From GCA-2861595 sp035525365 (GTDB lineage Bacteria; Actinomycetota; Acidimicrobiia; Acidimicrobiales; GCA-2861595), in assembly GCA_035525365.1 (NCBI GenBank), contig DATLEK010000118.1, positions 1 through 21,804 on the forward strand: DNA of 21,804 nucleotides, given 5' to 3'. The translations under genes and the position numbers were made by a program. Positions 8,959 to 16,369 of the stretch are shown here, piece by piece (the first letter of the stretch is position 1; each line of letters starts with the position of its first letter). The notes below the pieces were generated by a model. It saw only the letters and a list, made by a program, of their open reading frames with translations. It did not search any database and had not been told where the DNA came from.

Positions 8959-9606
8959 GGCCTTCTTCTTCTCCATCTGGCGTAACAGCCAGGCGGTGGA
9001 CTCCTTCACCTGCTCGTCGGTGAGCTGGTGGCCGCTGTCATACCAGTGCAGCTCTATCTCGGCGCCGGCCGTCACCAGCAGTTCCACCACGTCCTCGTAG
9101 TCCGCGGTGGAGACCTGGTCGTCGGCACGGCCGTGGCCGCAGAAGAAGGGCTTGCCGTCCAGCACCCGCCCGTGGTGGCGGAAAGGACATCTGGATGCGA
9201 GCAGGACGCCGCCCGCCAGCACGTCCGGGTGCTGGACGGCGAGGGCAGCGGCAGTGGTGGCGCCGTTGGAATAGCCGAACACCCACACCCGTGTCGGGTC
9301 CAGATCCAAGGATCCACAGGCGCTGGTCACGAAGGCCGCCAGCTCCTCGATACGAGGATCGAGGTCATCTGCATCGGGCACTTCCCTTGCCGCCCGTCGA
9401 AAGAAGCGCGGACCGTCCTCGTCGACATTGCCGCGGGGGCTGATCATCGCCACGTCCGCAGGAACACCCTCCCCCAGGTGCCAGAGCGAACTCTCGTCGC
9501 CCCCGGCGCCATGGAGAAGCAGAAGCGTGTTCTTGGGCCCCTTGCCATCGCCCTCAGGAGGGCGGTACCGATACTGAAAACCGAAGTCAGCTTGCTGCAA
9601 TGTCAC
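8956..9606 (-). CDS. Alpha/beta-hydrolase, phospholipase/carboxylesterase family
   Basis: The protein has 216 residues, the usual size for small carboxylesterases. It has an oxyanion-region LLLLHGAGGDESSL (28-41) and the nucleophile elbow G-Y-S113-N-G. A probable acid is Asp163 in HGRADDQV, and the catalytic His is H193 in DSGHQLT. No signal peptide or membrane segment is present, so it should be cytosolic. The family hydrolyses carboxylic esters or lysophospholipids; the true substrate is unknown. The start is GTG at 9606, with TAGCGT ending 6 nt upstream. The downstream ferredoxin gene begins 11 nt beyond its stop. Confidence 0.87.
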   Translation of the reverse strand: MTLQQADFGFQYRYRPPEGDGKGPKNTLLLLHGAGGDESSLWHLGEGVPADVAMISPRGNVDEDGPRFFRRAAREVPDADDLDPRIEELAAFVTSACGSLDLDPTRVWVFGYSNGATTAAALAVQHPDVLAGGVLLASRCPFRHHGRVLDGKPFFCGHGRADDQVSTADYEDVVELLVTAGAEIELHWYDSGHQLTDEQVKESTAWLLRQMEKKKA

Positions 9607-9612
9607 AAGGGC

Positions 9613-9618
9613 ACGCTA
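9613..9618 (-). promoter_or_regulatory. Candidate -10 box for the hydrolase gene
   Basis: TAGCGT on the minus strand ends 6 nt before the GTG start, the same leaderless geometry seen at four other genes here. No clear -35 was found at 17-18 nt. Confidence 0.45.
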
Positions 9619-9668
9619 GAGGCTCACGTGCCACGATCGCGGTCCCGACCTGATCAGTGACCGAAATT

Positions 9669-9719
9669 GGGCTTTGTGAGCAAAAAACGTTGCTATACAA
9701 CGATTCTTGCTCACAACCC
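9669..9719. repeat. Nested perfect inverted repeat in an AT-rich intergenic island
   Basis: The outer arms are TTGTGAGCAA (9674-9683) and TTGCTCACAA (9707-9716), a perfect 10-bp inverted repeat. Inside, CGTTG (9688-9692) and CAACG (9698-9702) form a second repeat around CTATA, centred at the same point. GGG (9669-9671) and CCC (9717-9719) extend the structure past a 2-base bulge. The element sits between the start of the hydrolase gene and the end of the 29-residue gene and is far more AT-rich than its surroundings. It could be a large operator, a bidirectional terminator-like hairpin, or a recombination or mobile-element site. No T-run of the classical terminator type follows on either strand. 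Confidence 0.8.
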
Positions 9720-9730
9720 GATCTAGTTCG

Positions 9731-9820
9731 TCAGCGGCGACGGCCCCTGTAGTAGCGGGGACCGCCCACGCCGCCGACCAGCAGGAGGACGATGAGGACG
9801 ATTAGAAGGATGGTCAACAT
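9731..9820 (-). CDS. Small single-pass membrane peptide (29 residues)
   Basis: This short frame encodes MLTILLIVLIVLLLVGG followed by a basic tail ending in RGRRR. It is a hydrophobic helix of about 15 residues with positive residues after it, predicting an N-out/C-in single-pass peptide. The start resembles the N-terminus of the short DUF3309 membrane peptides (TILLIxLIxLLxG), but those are longer; the match is by eye. It lies downstream of hypF on the same strand with a 29-nt gap, so it may be at the end of the hyp transcript. No strong ribosome-binding site is seen, so it may not be translated. Confidence 0.4.
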   Translation of the reverse strand: MLTILLIVLIVLLLVGGVGGPRYYRGRRR

Positions 9821-9849
9821 GGCTCGTAGTTTCCCAGCACTGGCGTCCT

Positions 9850-12252
9850 TCAACCACGCGGTGAGGCCGCGGCAATCGCCGCCTGTCCGATGCTGATGCC
9901 ACCGTCGTTGGGGGGAACCCGCTCGTGGACCAGGACGGTCATCCCCTGGGGCCGGAGGTGGCCGACCACGATCTCCGTGAGCCGGCTGTTCTGGAAAACC
10001 CCCCCGCTGAGTGCGACGGTGTCGAGGCCTTCCGCCCGGGCCAACGTGGCGGCCATTCCCGCGGTGGCCAGACCGAGCCCGGCGTGGAAGCCGGCCGACA
10101 CCAACGGCGTGGCCGTACCGGCATCTCGTTCGTCCACGACGCGGGCGATGAGGGGGCTCGGGTCGAGCACGAGGAGGCCGTTGTCCCGGCTTACGTCGGA
10201 CGGGTATGCGCCCGCCGTTTCCAACTCGACGGCGCTGGCACAGGCGGCCAAGGCGTCGAGGCCGGCGCCGCCGGCGCAGTCGGCCACGGCGTCCAAGGTC
10301 ACCCCCGCGGCACACGCCTCGAGCTCGATGGCCGCCTGGGCCTCGTAGGTCACCTGCTGCCTGAGCCCGAGCAGGGCGCCCACGGCGTCGAACAGGCGCC
10401 CGGCGCTGCTGGTCAAGGGAGTCTGAGTGAGGTCGGCCAGCCCCAGCACCGCGGACCACCGCTCGTCCACAGCGGCGCCAAAGCGCTCGGCCTCGGCGCT
10501 CCCCAAGGCCTCGTTCACCCAGACCATGCCCATTCGCCACGGTTCGCGTATCGCCCGGTTGCCGCCGGGCAGCGGGACCGGACGGAGGTGGCCGACACGG
10601 CGGAAACCCTGCAGGTCGGCCACGAGGAACTCGCCGCCCCACAGGGTGCCGTCTGTGCCCATACCCAGCCCGTCGAAGGCGATGCCCAGGACCGGACCGG
10701 AATGGCCATGCTCGGCGAGGCACGACGCGATGTGGGCGTGGTGGTGTTGCACGGCCAGATTCGGGAGGTCGAGGTCGATGGCGAACTTGGTGGACAGGTA
10801 CTCGGGGTGAAGGTCGTGGACGACCAGCTCCGGGCTGACGCCGGCGATGTGGCACAGGTGGTCGATCGCCTGGAGGAACGACTGGTAGGCGGACAGGTGC
10901 TCGAGGTCGCCGATGTGGTGACTCGCCACCACATGAGCACCCTTGGCCACGGCAACGGTGCTCTTCAGCTCCGCACCAACGGCAAGCACGTGACGGGAGG
11001 TGGGCACGGGCAGGGTCAGTGGCTCCGGTGAGTAGCCGCGTGACCGGCGCACCATCTGGACGCGTCCGCCAAAGCCGGCTCTCACCACTGAGTCGTCGCA
11101 GCGAATATGGATGTCCCGATCGTGGGTCAACAGGAAGTCGACCATCGGGCCGAGCCGGGCCACCGCGTCCGCGTCGTTATGGGCGATCGGCTCGTCGCTT
11201 AGGTTCCCGCTCGTCATGACCAGCGGCCTTCCCACCCGCGCAAGGAGTAGGTCGTGCAGCGGCGTGTACGGAAGCATCAGGCCCAGCTCCGGCAGGCGCG
11301 GCGCCACCGCTTCACTGAGAGGGCCGCCGTCACCACCGGTCACCTGCAGGTGAGGGCCCACGGCGGCGCCAGATGGGAGGCTCTCGCGACGGGGCGCCAG
11401 CACGATTGGCCGCCGAGGCGATGTCAACGTCGCCTCGGCGGCAGGGGAGAGCCGGCACAACACGCGGGCACTTTCGACATCCGCCACCATGACGGCGAAC
11501 GGCTTGTCGTCCCGCGCTTTCCTCCGGCGCAGCTCGGCCACGCCGGCGACCGATGTCGCGTCCACGGCCAGGTGGTACCCGCCCAGGCCCTTCACTCCGA
11601 GGATCCGCCCGGCCATCAGGTGGTCGGCCGCGGCCCGGAGGGCGTCGCCACGCTCGGCCACAACCGATCCTGCCGGATCGAGAAGGCGCAGGTGGGGCCC
11701 ACATTCCGGGCAGGCGTTCGGCTCGGCGTGGAAGCGGCGGTCGGCGGGGTCCTCGTACTCCGATCGGCAGGCGGCGCACATGGTGAACCTGGCCATGGTC
11801 GTGGACGACCGGTCGTAGGGGATGGCCGTGATGATCGTGTAGCGGGGCCCGCAGTTGGTGCAGTTGACGAAGGGGTACCCGAAGCGCCGGTCCTGCGGAT
11901 CGTGCAACTCGCTCAGGCAATCGGTGCAGGTCGCCACGTCCACGCTGACCGCCACCGCCGGCGCGCCGGCGGCGTGGCTCTCGACTATCCGAAACCCGCG
12001 GTCGGCCCCGGTGGCGGCCAGTTTCGTTTCCTGCACCGACTCGACTCGGGCCAGCGGGGGAGCATCGTCGCTGATGCGCCGGCTCAGTTCGTCCAAGAGC
12101 TCCGAGGTGCCCTCCGCCTCGACGATCACGCCCGCGCTGTCGTTGGCCACTGTCCCCGACAGGCCCAACTCCACCGCCGTGCGGTAAACGAACGGCCGGA
12201 ACCCCACGCCCTGCACCGTTCCCGTCACCCGGATCCGGCGCCGCTCGCTCAC
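9850..12252 (-). CDS. hypF: Carbamoyltransferase HypF, [NiFe]-hydrogenase maturation
   Basis: The protein has 800 residues, the usual HypF length. It converts carbamoyl phosphate to a thiocarbamate on the HypE C-terminal Cys, the source of the CN ligands. Domains in order are acylphosphatase-like (about 5-92, GVGFR with R19), two zinc modules (C109/C112/C131/C134 and C159/C162/C181/C184), a YrdC-like domain (about 200-385), and a Kae1-like domain with the metal-binding HHHAH near residue 500 and a GGVFQN C-terminal motif. The start is GTG at 12252, 13 nt after the hypE stop, with GAGG upstream; the TG-VQGVGFR motif begins within ten residues. A Cys/Ala/Leu-rich stretch (647-682) consists of three degenerate 12-residue repeats where HypF normally has a simple AAIELE... 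helix. Confidence 0.96.
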   Translation of the reverse strand: MSERRRIRVTGTVQGVGFRPFVYRTAVELGLSGTVANDSAGVIVEAEGTSELLDELSRRISDDAPPLARVESVQETKLAATGADRGFRIVESHAAGAPAVAVSVDVATCTDCLSELHDPQDRRFGYPFVNCTNCGPRYTIITAIPYDRSSTTMARFTMCAACRSEYEDPADRRFHAEPNACPECGPHLRLLDPAGSVVAERGDALRAAADHLMAGRILGVKGLGGYHLAVDATSVAGVAELRRRKARDDKPFAVMVADVESARVLCRLSPAAEATLTSPRRPIVLAPRRESLPSGAAVGPHLQVTGGDGGPLSEAVAPRLPELGLMLPYTPLHDLLLARVGRPLVMTSGNLSDEPIAHNDADAVARLGPMVDFLLTHDRDIHIRCDDSVVRAGFGGRVQMVRRSRGYSPEPLTLPVPTSRHVLAVGAELKSTVAVAKGAHVVASHHIGDLEHLSAYQSFLQAIDHLCHIAGVSPELVVHDLHPEYLSTKFAIDLDLPNLAVQHHHAHIASCLAEHGHSGPVLGIAFDGLGMGTDGTLWGGEFLVADLQGFRRVGHLRPVPLPGGNRAIREPWRMGMVWVNEALGSAEAERFGAAVDERWSAVLGLADLTQTPLTSSAGRLFDAVGALLGLRQQVTYEAQAAIELEACAAGVTLDAVADCAGGAGLDALAACASAVELETAGAYPSDVSRDNGLLVLDPSPLIARVVDERDAGTATPLVSAGFHAGLGLATAGMAATLARAEGLDTVALSGGVFQNSRLTEIVVGHLRPQGMTVLVHERVPPNDGGISIGQAAIAAASPRG

Positions 12253-12265
12253 GGCTGGCCGCCTC

Positions 12266-13384
12266 TCAGCAGATGCGGGGGAGGGGGTCGCCGACCAGCA
12301 TGTCGACGATGCGCGTGCCCCCGAAGATCGTGTTGATAATGACCACCCCGGGCGGCTCCTCCCGGATCTCGCCGATCTGGGCGGCATGCTGGCCGAGAGG
12401 GTGGGCGCGCATCGCCGCCAGCGCCGCCTCGGTCTCCTCGGCGGGGACGATGGCCACCAGCTTGCCCTCGTTGGCCACGTAGAGGGCGTCGATGCCGAGA
12501 ATCTCGCAGGCACCGTTGACCGCGTTCTGCACCGGCAGGGACGCCTCATCGAGAACGAGGTTGACGTTGGCCGCTCGGGCCAGCTCGTTGCACACGGTGG
12601 CCACGCCGCCCCGGGTCGGGTCCCGCATCCACCGGGTGGACGGGGCGGCGGCCAGCAGGACCTGCACCAGTTCCCCCAGTGGCGCGGTGTCGGACTTCAC
12701 GTCGGCGCTGATGCCCAGCTCCCCGCGGGCCAGCATGACGGCGATGCCGTGGTCGCCGATGCGGCCGGACACAAGGACCTTGTCGCCTGGGCGCACCGCC
12801 TCGGCGCTGAGCTGTACGGAGTCGGGAATGACACCGACTCCGGCGGTGGTGATGTAGCAGCCGTCGGCCGCTCCCTTGTTGACCACCTTGGTGTCACCGG
12901 TGACGATCTGCACGCCGGCCCCCGCGGCCGCCTCGGCCATGTCGGCGACGATGGCCCTCAGGTCGGCAATGGGGAAGCCCTCCTCCAGCACGAAGGCGGC
13001 GGAGATCCACAGCGGTTTCGCCCCCATCATGGCCACGTCGTTCACCGTGCCGTGTACGGCCAGGTGCCCTATGGACCCGCCCGGGAACTGCAGCGGCTTT
13101 ACCACGAACGAGTCGGTGCTGAAAGCCAGTCGCTCGCCGGAGGGCAGCCCGAGAACCGCCCCGTCGCCCAGCGGCGAGAGGGTGTCGTTTCGGAACGCCT
13201 CGAGGAACACGGCGTCGACCAACGCTGCGGAGGCCTTGCCGCCGGCACCGTGGGCGGAGTTGACGGCATCCTCGAGAAGGCGCGGACGGCGCCGGCGGTA
13301 GGCCTCGATACGGTCGAGGACCACCTCCTCGCGCGTCACTTCCCGCTCCGGCTCCTCGGCCGGCAGCGGAGCTGCGTCGGTCAT
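12266..13384 (-). CDS. hypE: Hydrogenase maturation protein HypE
   Basis: The protein has 372 residues of the PurM/ThiL-like fold. HypE dehydrates the thiocarbamate made by HypF to a thiocyanate, then passes CN to the Fe on HypC-HypD. LGDGAVLGLP, FSTDSFVVKPLQFPGG, GTVNDVAMMGA and the ATP-site VTGDTKVV and RDPTRGG motifs are intact. The chain ends PRIC, so the essential C-terminal acceptor Cys is present. The N-terminus carries about 30 residues rich in Glu and Arg before the conserved core. The ATG overlaps the hypD TGA as ATGA, so the two are translationally coupled. Confidence 0.97.
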   Translation of the reverse strand: MTDAAPLPAEEPEREVTREEVVLDRIEAYRRRRPRLLEDAVNSAHGAGGKASAALVDAVFLEAFRNDTLSPLGDGAVLGLPSGERLAFSTDSFVVKPLQFPGGSIGHLAVHGTVNDVAMMGAKPLWISAAFVLEEGFPIADLRAIVADMAEAAAGAGVQIVTGDTKVVNKGAADGCYITTAGVGVIPDSVQLSAEAVRPGDKVLVSGRIGDHGIAVMLARGELGISADVKSDTAPLGELVQVLLAAAPSTRWMRDPTRGGVATVCNELARAANVNLVLDEASLPVQNAVNGACEILGIDALYVANEGKLVAIVPAEETEAALAAMRAHPLGQHAAQIGEIREEPPGVVIINTIFGGTRIVDMLVGDPLPRIC

Positions 13385-14505
13385 GCCGAGCGGACGGGGA
13401 TGGCGGCGCCCTTGGTGAACCGGCCGTAGTTGTAATAGGCGGCACAGGCGCCCTCGGAGGACACCATGCAGGTCCCGATGGGCGTCTCCGGTGTGCAGGC
13501 GGTGCCGAACACCTTGCACTCCCAGGGCTTGATCACGCCCTTGAGCACCTCGCCGCACTGGCAGGCCTTGGGGTCGGCCACCCTCACACCAGGGATGGAG
13601 AACCGAAGCTCGGCATCCCACGGCGAGAAGGCCTCGGAGAGCTTGAGCGCGCTCTGCGAGATGAACCCGAGCCCCCGCCACTCGAAATGGGGCCGGACCT
13701 CGTAGACCTCGGCCATGATCTCCAGCGCCCGCAGGTTGCCCTCGTCCTTGACGGCCCGGGTGTACTGGTTCTCCACCTCGCAGCGCCCGTCACGGATCTG
13801 CTGCAACAGCATGACGATCGACTGCAGGATGTCGAGGGGCTCGAACCCGGCGGTGACCAGGGGCAGGCCGTACTCGGCAGGCACGAAGCGGTAGGGCCGG
13901 TTGCCGATCACCGTGCTCACGTGGCCTGGGCCGATGAAACCGTCGAGGCGCAGGTCGGGGGACTCGAGGATGGCCTTCAGCGGCGGGACGATCGTCACGT
14001 GGTTGCAGAACACGCTGAAGTTGGTGATGTTGGCGGCGCGCGCCTTCAGCAGCGTGATAGCCGTGGAGGGGGCGGTGGTCTCGAACCCGATGGCGAAGAA
14101 CACGACCTCGCGGTCGGGATTGTCCCGGGCGATGCGCAACGCGTCCAGGGGCGAGTACACCATGCGCACGTCCGCCCCGCGGGCCTTGGCCTCGAGCAGG
14201 TTCCCGTTGCTCCCCGGCACTCGCATCATGTCGCCGAAGGACGTGAAGATCACCCCGGGCGTCTCGGCCAAGGCGATGCCGTCGTCCACCCGGCCCATGG
14301 GGATCACGCACACGGGGCAACCAGGGCCGTGGATCAGCTCCACCGACTCCGGCAGCACGTTCTCGATGCCGTGCTTGTAAATGGTGTGGGTGTGGCCGCC
14401 GCAGACCTCCATGAACTTGAGGTGCTTGCCGGTGGCCAACCTGGTGATCTCTTCGACGGCGACGCGTGCGGCAGCAGGGTCGCGGTACTCGTCAACGAAC
14501 TTCAT
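13381..14505 (-). CDS. hypD: Hydrogenase maturation protein HypD
   Basis: The protein has 374 residues. HypD is the [4Fe-4S] scaffold that works with HypC to assemble Fe(CN)2CO. The conserved EVCGGHTHT, HGPGCPVC, FFAIGFETTAP, FCNHVTIVPP and GFEPLDIL motifs are present. So is the C-terminal cluster region CQCGEVLKG...ECKVFGTAC with later conserved Cys (GTCMVSSEGAC). The ATG at 14505 is taken because it precedes the usual KFVDEYRD N-terminus, has GAAGG upstream and overlaps the stop of the SIS gene as ATGA. Confidence 0.97.
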   Translation of the reverse strand: MKFVDEYRDPAAARVAVEEITRLATGKHLKFMEVCGGHTHTIYKHGIENVLPESVELIHGPGCPVCVIPMGRVDDGIALAETPGVIFTSFGDMMRVPGSNGNLLEAKARGADVRMVYSPLDALRIARDNPDREVVFFAIGFETTAPSTAITLLKARAANITNFSVFCNHVTIVPPLKAILESPDLRLDGFIGPGHVSTVIGNRPYRFVPAEYGLPLVTAGFEPLDILQSIVMLLQQIRDGRCEVENQYTRAVKDEGNLRALEIMAEVYEVRPHFEWRGLGFISQSALKLSEAFSPWDAELRFSIPGVRVADPKACQCGEVLKGVIKPWECKVFGTACTPETPIGTCMVSSEGACAAYYNYGRFTKGAAIPVRSA

Positions 14506-15200
14506 GAAGCCACCTTCTGGTCGGGATCGGTGAGCTGCTCGGCCGGACTCTGGCCGAGAGCTGATTGGACGAAGGCCCACAGGACATGGGCCACGGCTGC
14601 TTGTGATTCCTGGACGCGGTGAACACTGTCGGAGCGGACCACCAGGCAGTGCTCCACGTCCTTGCTGGCACCCATACGGCCCCCGTCGTAACCGGCCAGG
14701 CCGACGGTGAGCAGCCCGCGCTTACTTGCTTCGGCGAAGCCGGCGAGGAGATTGTCCGAGTTCCCGCTGGTGGAGAAGCCGATGGCGATGTCCCCCCGGC
14801 GGCCGTAGGCCTCGATCTGGCGGGAGAACACCACGTCGAACCCGATGTCGTTGGAGAGGGCGGTGAGAACGGCCTGATCGAAGGCGAGGGAGCGGGCCGG
14901 CAGCTGATCGCCCCACGGCGGGCGTGTGCACAGCTGGGCGAAGGCGTCGGCGTCGGTGGCGCTGCCCCCGTTGCCGAAGGTGAAGGCCTGACCGCCGGCG
15001 GTGAAGCGCTCGGCCATGGCTGCGGCCACGGTGTGCAGCTGGGTATCGGACTCAGCCAGGGTCCCGGCCCGCAGGGCCGTGCTCTGCGCCCACTTCGCCT
15101 GCGCCGACCGGGCCAGATCGCCCATCAACGGAGCGGGGTCCCGCTCATCGCGTTCGATGAAGGGGTAGAGGAAATCGGTGGCTTCGGGTGTCCTCGCCAC
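14502..15200 (-). CDS. SIS-domain protein (GmhA-like) of the hydrogenase cluster
   Basis: The protein has 232 residues with a single sugar-isomerase (SIS) domain. It has the phosphate-binding FGNGGSATDAD (75-85) and FSTSGNSDN (142-150) loops, like sedoheptulose-7-phosphate isomerase GmhA. By eye, the Glu after the GNGGS helix (FAEEL in GmhA, FAQL here) and the C-terminal catalytic His (RIQEVH in GmhA, RVQESQ here) are replaced. It may therefore bind a sugar phosphate rather than isomerise it. The start is GTG at 15200, 8 nt after the SIS-HypC stop; the stop overlaps hypD as ATGA. SIS genes are known by homology beside group 1h hydrogenase hyp genes, but I know of no established role. No heptose pathway gene is nearby. 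Confidence 0.85.
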   Translation of the reverse strand: MARTPEATDFLYPFIERDERDPAPLMGDLARSAQAKWAQSTALRAGTLAESDTQLHTVAAAMAERFTAGGQAFTFGNGGSATDADAFAQLCTRPPWGDQLPARSLAFDQAVLTALSNDIGFDVVFSRQIEAYGRRGDIAIGFSTSGNSDNLLAGFAEASKRGLLTVGLAGYDGGRMGASKDVEHCLVVRSDSVHRVQESQAAVAHVLWAFVQSALGQSPAEQLTDPDQKVAS

Positions 15201-15208
15201 TGACCTAC

Positions 15209-15955
15209 CTACCTCCCGCTCTCGAGGGAGGTGATGGCGGAACCTGCATGCACGAGGACGAGGTCGCCCGGGCTCGGCGGGTCGATGATCGTGGTGTCGA
15301 TCCGCTCCCGGCCCTCCGGTGTGCGAACCAGGGCCTCGTCACCCTCGACGGAGATGACCTCGGCGGGGCGGCCCTCGTCCGAGCAGGTGATGCACACCTC
15401 TTCGGTGCACACCTCGGGCCTGAGTAGGCCCGGGTGCTCCCAGCACACATGGGTCAGCTCCCAGAGAAGGTGGTAGAGGATCACGAACTGCTCGGACGCC
15501 CGCAGCGGGTCGTCCTGTTCGATCCAGAGCACGTGCCGGGCAGCCCCGGCCGGCGGCCTGGGACCGGCGCCGATCCAGAGCGTCTCGACTCCCCACGCGT
15601 CGCCCCGCCGCATGGCTGCGGCGACGGCTGGATCGTCGGCGCCGGCCACCGCCACCACGATGTCTCCGGTGCGCACCGAAGCCCGCAGGGTTCCCACGAG
15701 GTCGGTGCCCTCGGGCACGACCACGGCCGGGAGGGCAGGCTTGCCCATGATCACCGGGTGCACGAACTCCACGGCGATGTGATGGGCATGGAACGGCCAC
15801 GCCGGCGAGCAGCACCACATGGTGCCTCCGGCCTTGAAGCGGCGGGCCAGCGCCAATGAGGCACGGGCGAGATCGTCGGCCAGCCCGCCGATGGGCGCTC
15901 CCTCGCTGGCGCTGGTGGGCGCGAGCGGCGAGATCACCTCTGGCGGCGGCGTCAT
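15209..15955 (-). CDS. Fusion of a degenerate SIS domain and a HypC/HupF-like domain
   Basis: The protein has 248 residues. Residues about 20-180 follow the SIS fold: LARRFKAGGT, AVEFVHPV, a TGDIVVAVAG strand and a late FVILYHLLWELTHVCWEH helix. The phosphate loops are degenerate (SPAWPFHA instead of GNGGSA, AGADDP instead of STSGNS). From C188 the chain reads CITCSDEGRPAEVISVEGD and ends GDLVLVHAGSAITSLE, the small beta-barrel pattern of HypC. True HypC needs its Cys at position 2; here the equivalent Cys is internal, behind the SIS domain. Long HupF-type proteins of this kind are found in actinobacterial hydrogenase clusters. The ATG overlaps the hypC stop. It is probably an Fe-ligand chaperone or adaptor that docks the SIS partner. 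Confidence 0.85.
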   Translation of the reverse strand: MTPPPEVISPLAPTSASEGAPIGGLADDLARASLALARRFKAGGTMWCCSPAWPFHAHHIAVEFVHPVIMGKPALPAVVVPEGTDLVGTLRASVRTGDIVVAVAGADDPAVAAAMRRGDAWGVETLWIGAGPRPPAGAARHVLWIEQDDPLRASEQFVILYHLLWELTHVCWEHPGLLRPEVCTEEVCITCSDEGRPAEVISVEGDEALVRTPEGRERIDTTIIDPPSPGDLVLVHAGSAITSLESGR

Positions 15956-16230
15956 AGCGGAGTGCTCTCCCGGAACTGATCGAGCTCGTCGAGGTACTCG
16001 CCCCCGAGCAGCTTGAGGAACTCGAGGGTCCTGGCCGCCTCCTCCTCGTCGAGCTTGGTCATGGCGAAGCCGACGTGGATGAGCACCCATTCGCCGACGG
16101 CGATGCCGCCCGGGTCGCCGGCGACAAGGCCGACGTTCACCTCGCGCCGGACACCGTCAACCTCCGCGATGGCCTTGTGCAGCTCCATGTCGACGATCTC
16201 GACGATTTGTCCGGGAATTCCTAGGCACAT
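15952..16230 (-). CDS. hypC: Hydrogenase assembly chaperone HypC
   Basis: The protein has 92 residues and starts MCLGIPGQIVEI, with Cys2 exposed after Met removal, the residue that binds Fe and contacts HypD. The body GVRREVNVGLV and GEWVLIHVGFAMTKLDEEEA are the standard HypC strand and hinge. The frame could be extended three codons (MPK) upstream, but the MCLG start is required by the family and AGGAGGT lies 7 nt before it. Its stop overlaps the SIS-HypC start as ATGA. It is the classical HypC of this locus, next to the fused HypC-like domain. Confidence 0.97.
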   Translation of the reverse strand: MCLGIPGQIVEIVDMELHKAIAEVDGVRREVNVGLVAGDPGGIAVGEWVLIHVGFAMTKLDEEEAARTLEFLKLLGGEYLDELDQFRESTPL

Positions 16231-16237
16231 CTTGGGC

Positions 16238-16244
16238 ACCTCCT
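16238..16244 (-). promoter_or_regulatory. Strong Shine-Dalgarno site of hypC
   Basis: On the minus strand AGGAGGT precedes the ATG at 16230 by 7 nt, an almost ideal match to the 16S anti-SD. It fixes the MCLGIP start. Confidence 0.75.
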
Positions 16245-16255
16245 GGTGCTTTGTG

Positions 16256-16266
16256 TCAACGGTTGA
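16256..16266. promoter_or_regulatory. Short palindrome in the hypC leader, possible operator
   Basis: TCAAC-G-GTTGA is an 11-bp perfect palindrome about 25 bp in front of the hypC start, inside the 139-nt gap between hypC and the upstream membrane-protein gene. A PadR regulator is encoded in the same cluster, but this is not the typical ATGT-N8-ACAT PadR site. A palindrome of this size can occur by chance. Confidence 0.25.
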
Positions 16267-16369
16267 ACGACGCCGGCTGCGGAAATGCGAGCGGGGCCGG
16301 TGGCGATGTCGGGTTGGAGGCCGGGTGGGCCGACCCCTCGGATACCTCCAGGGTACCGCTGAACAACCC

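Noticed and set aside
11254..12336. Plus-strand frame antisense to hypF
   Set aside because: Low-complexity Gly/His/Arg-rich translation without domains; mirror of hypF.
16246..16251. A perfect TTGACA on the minus strand just before hypC
   Set aside because: No -10 box lies at a usable distance; the expected position would fall at the hypC start codon. It was not called as a promoter.
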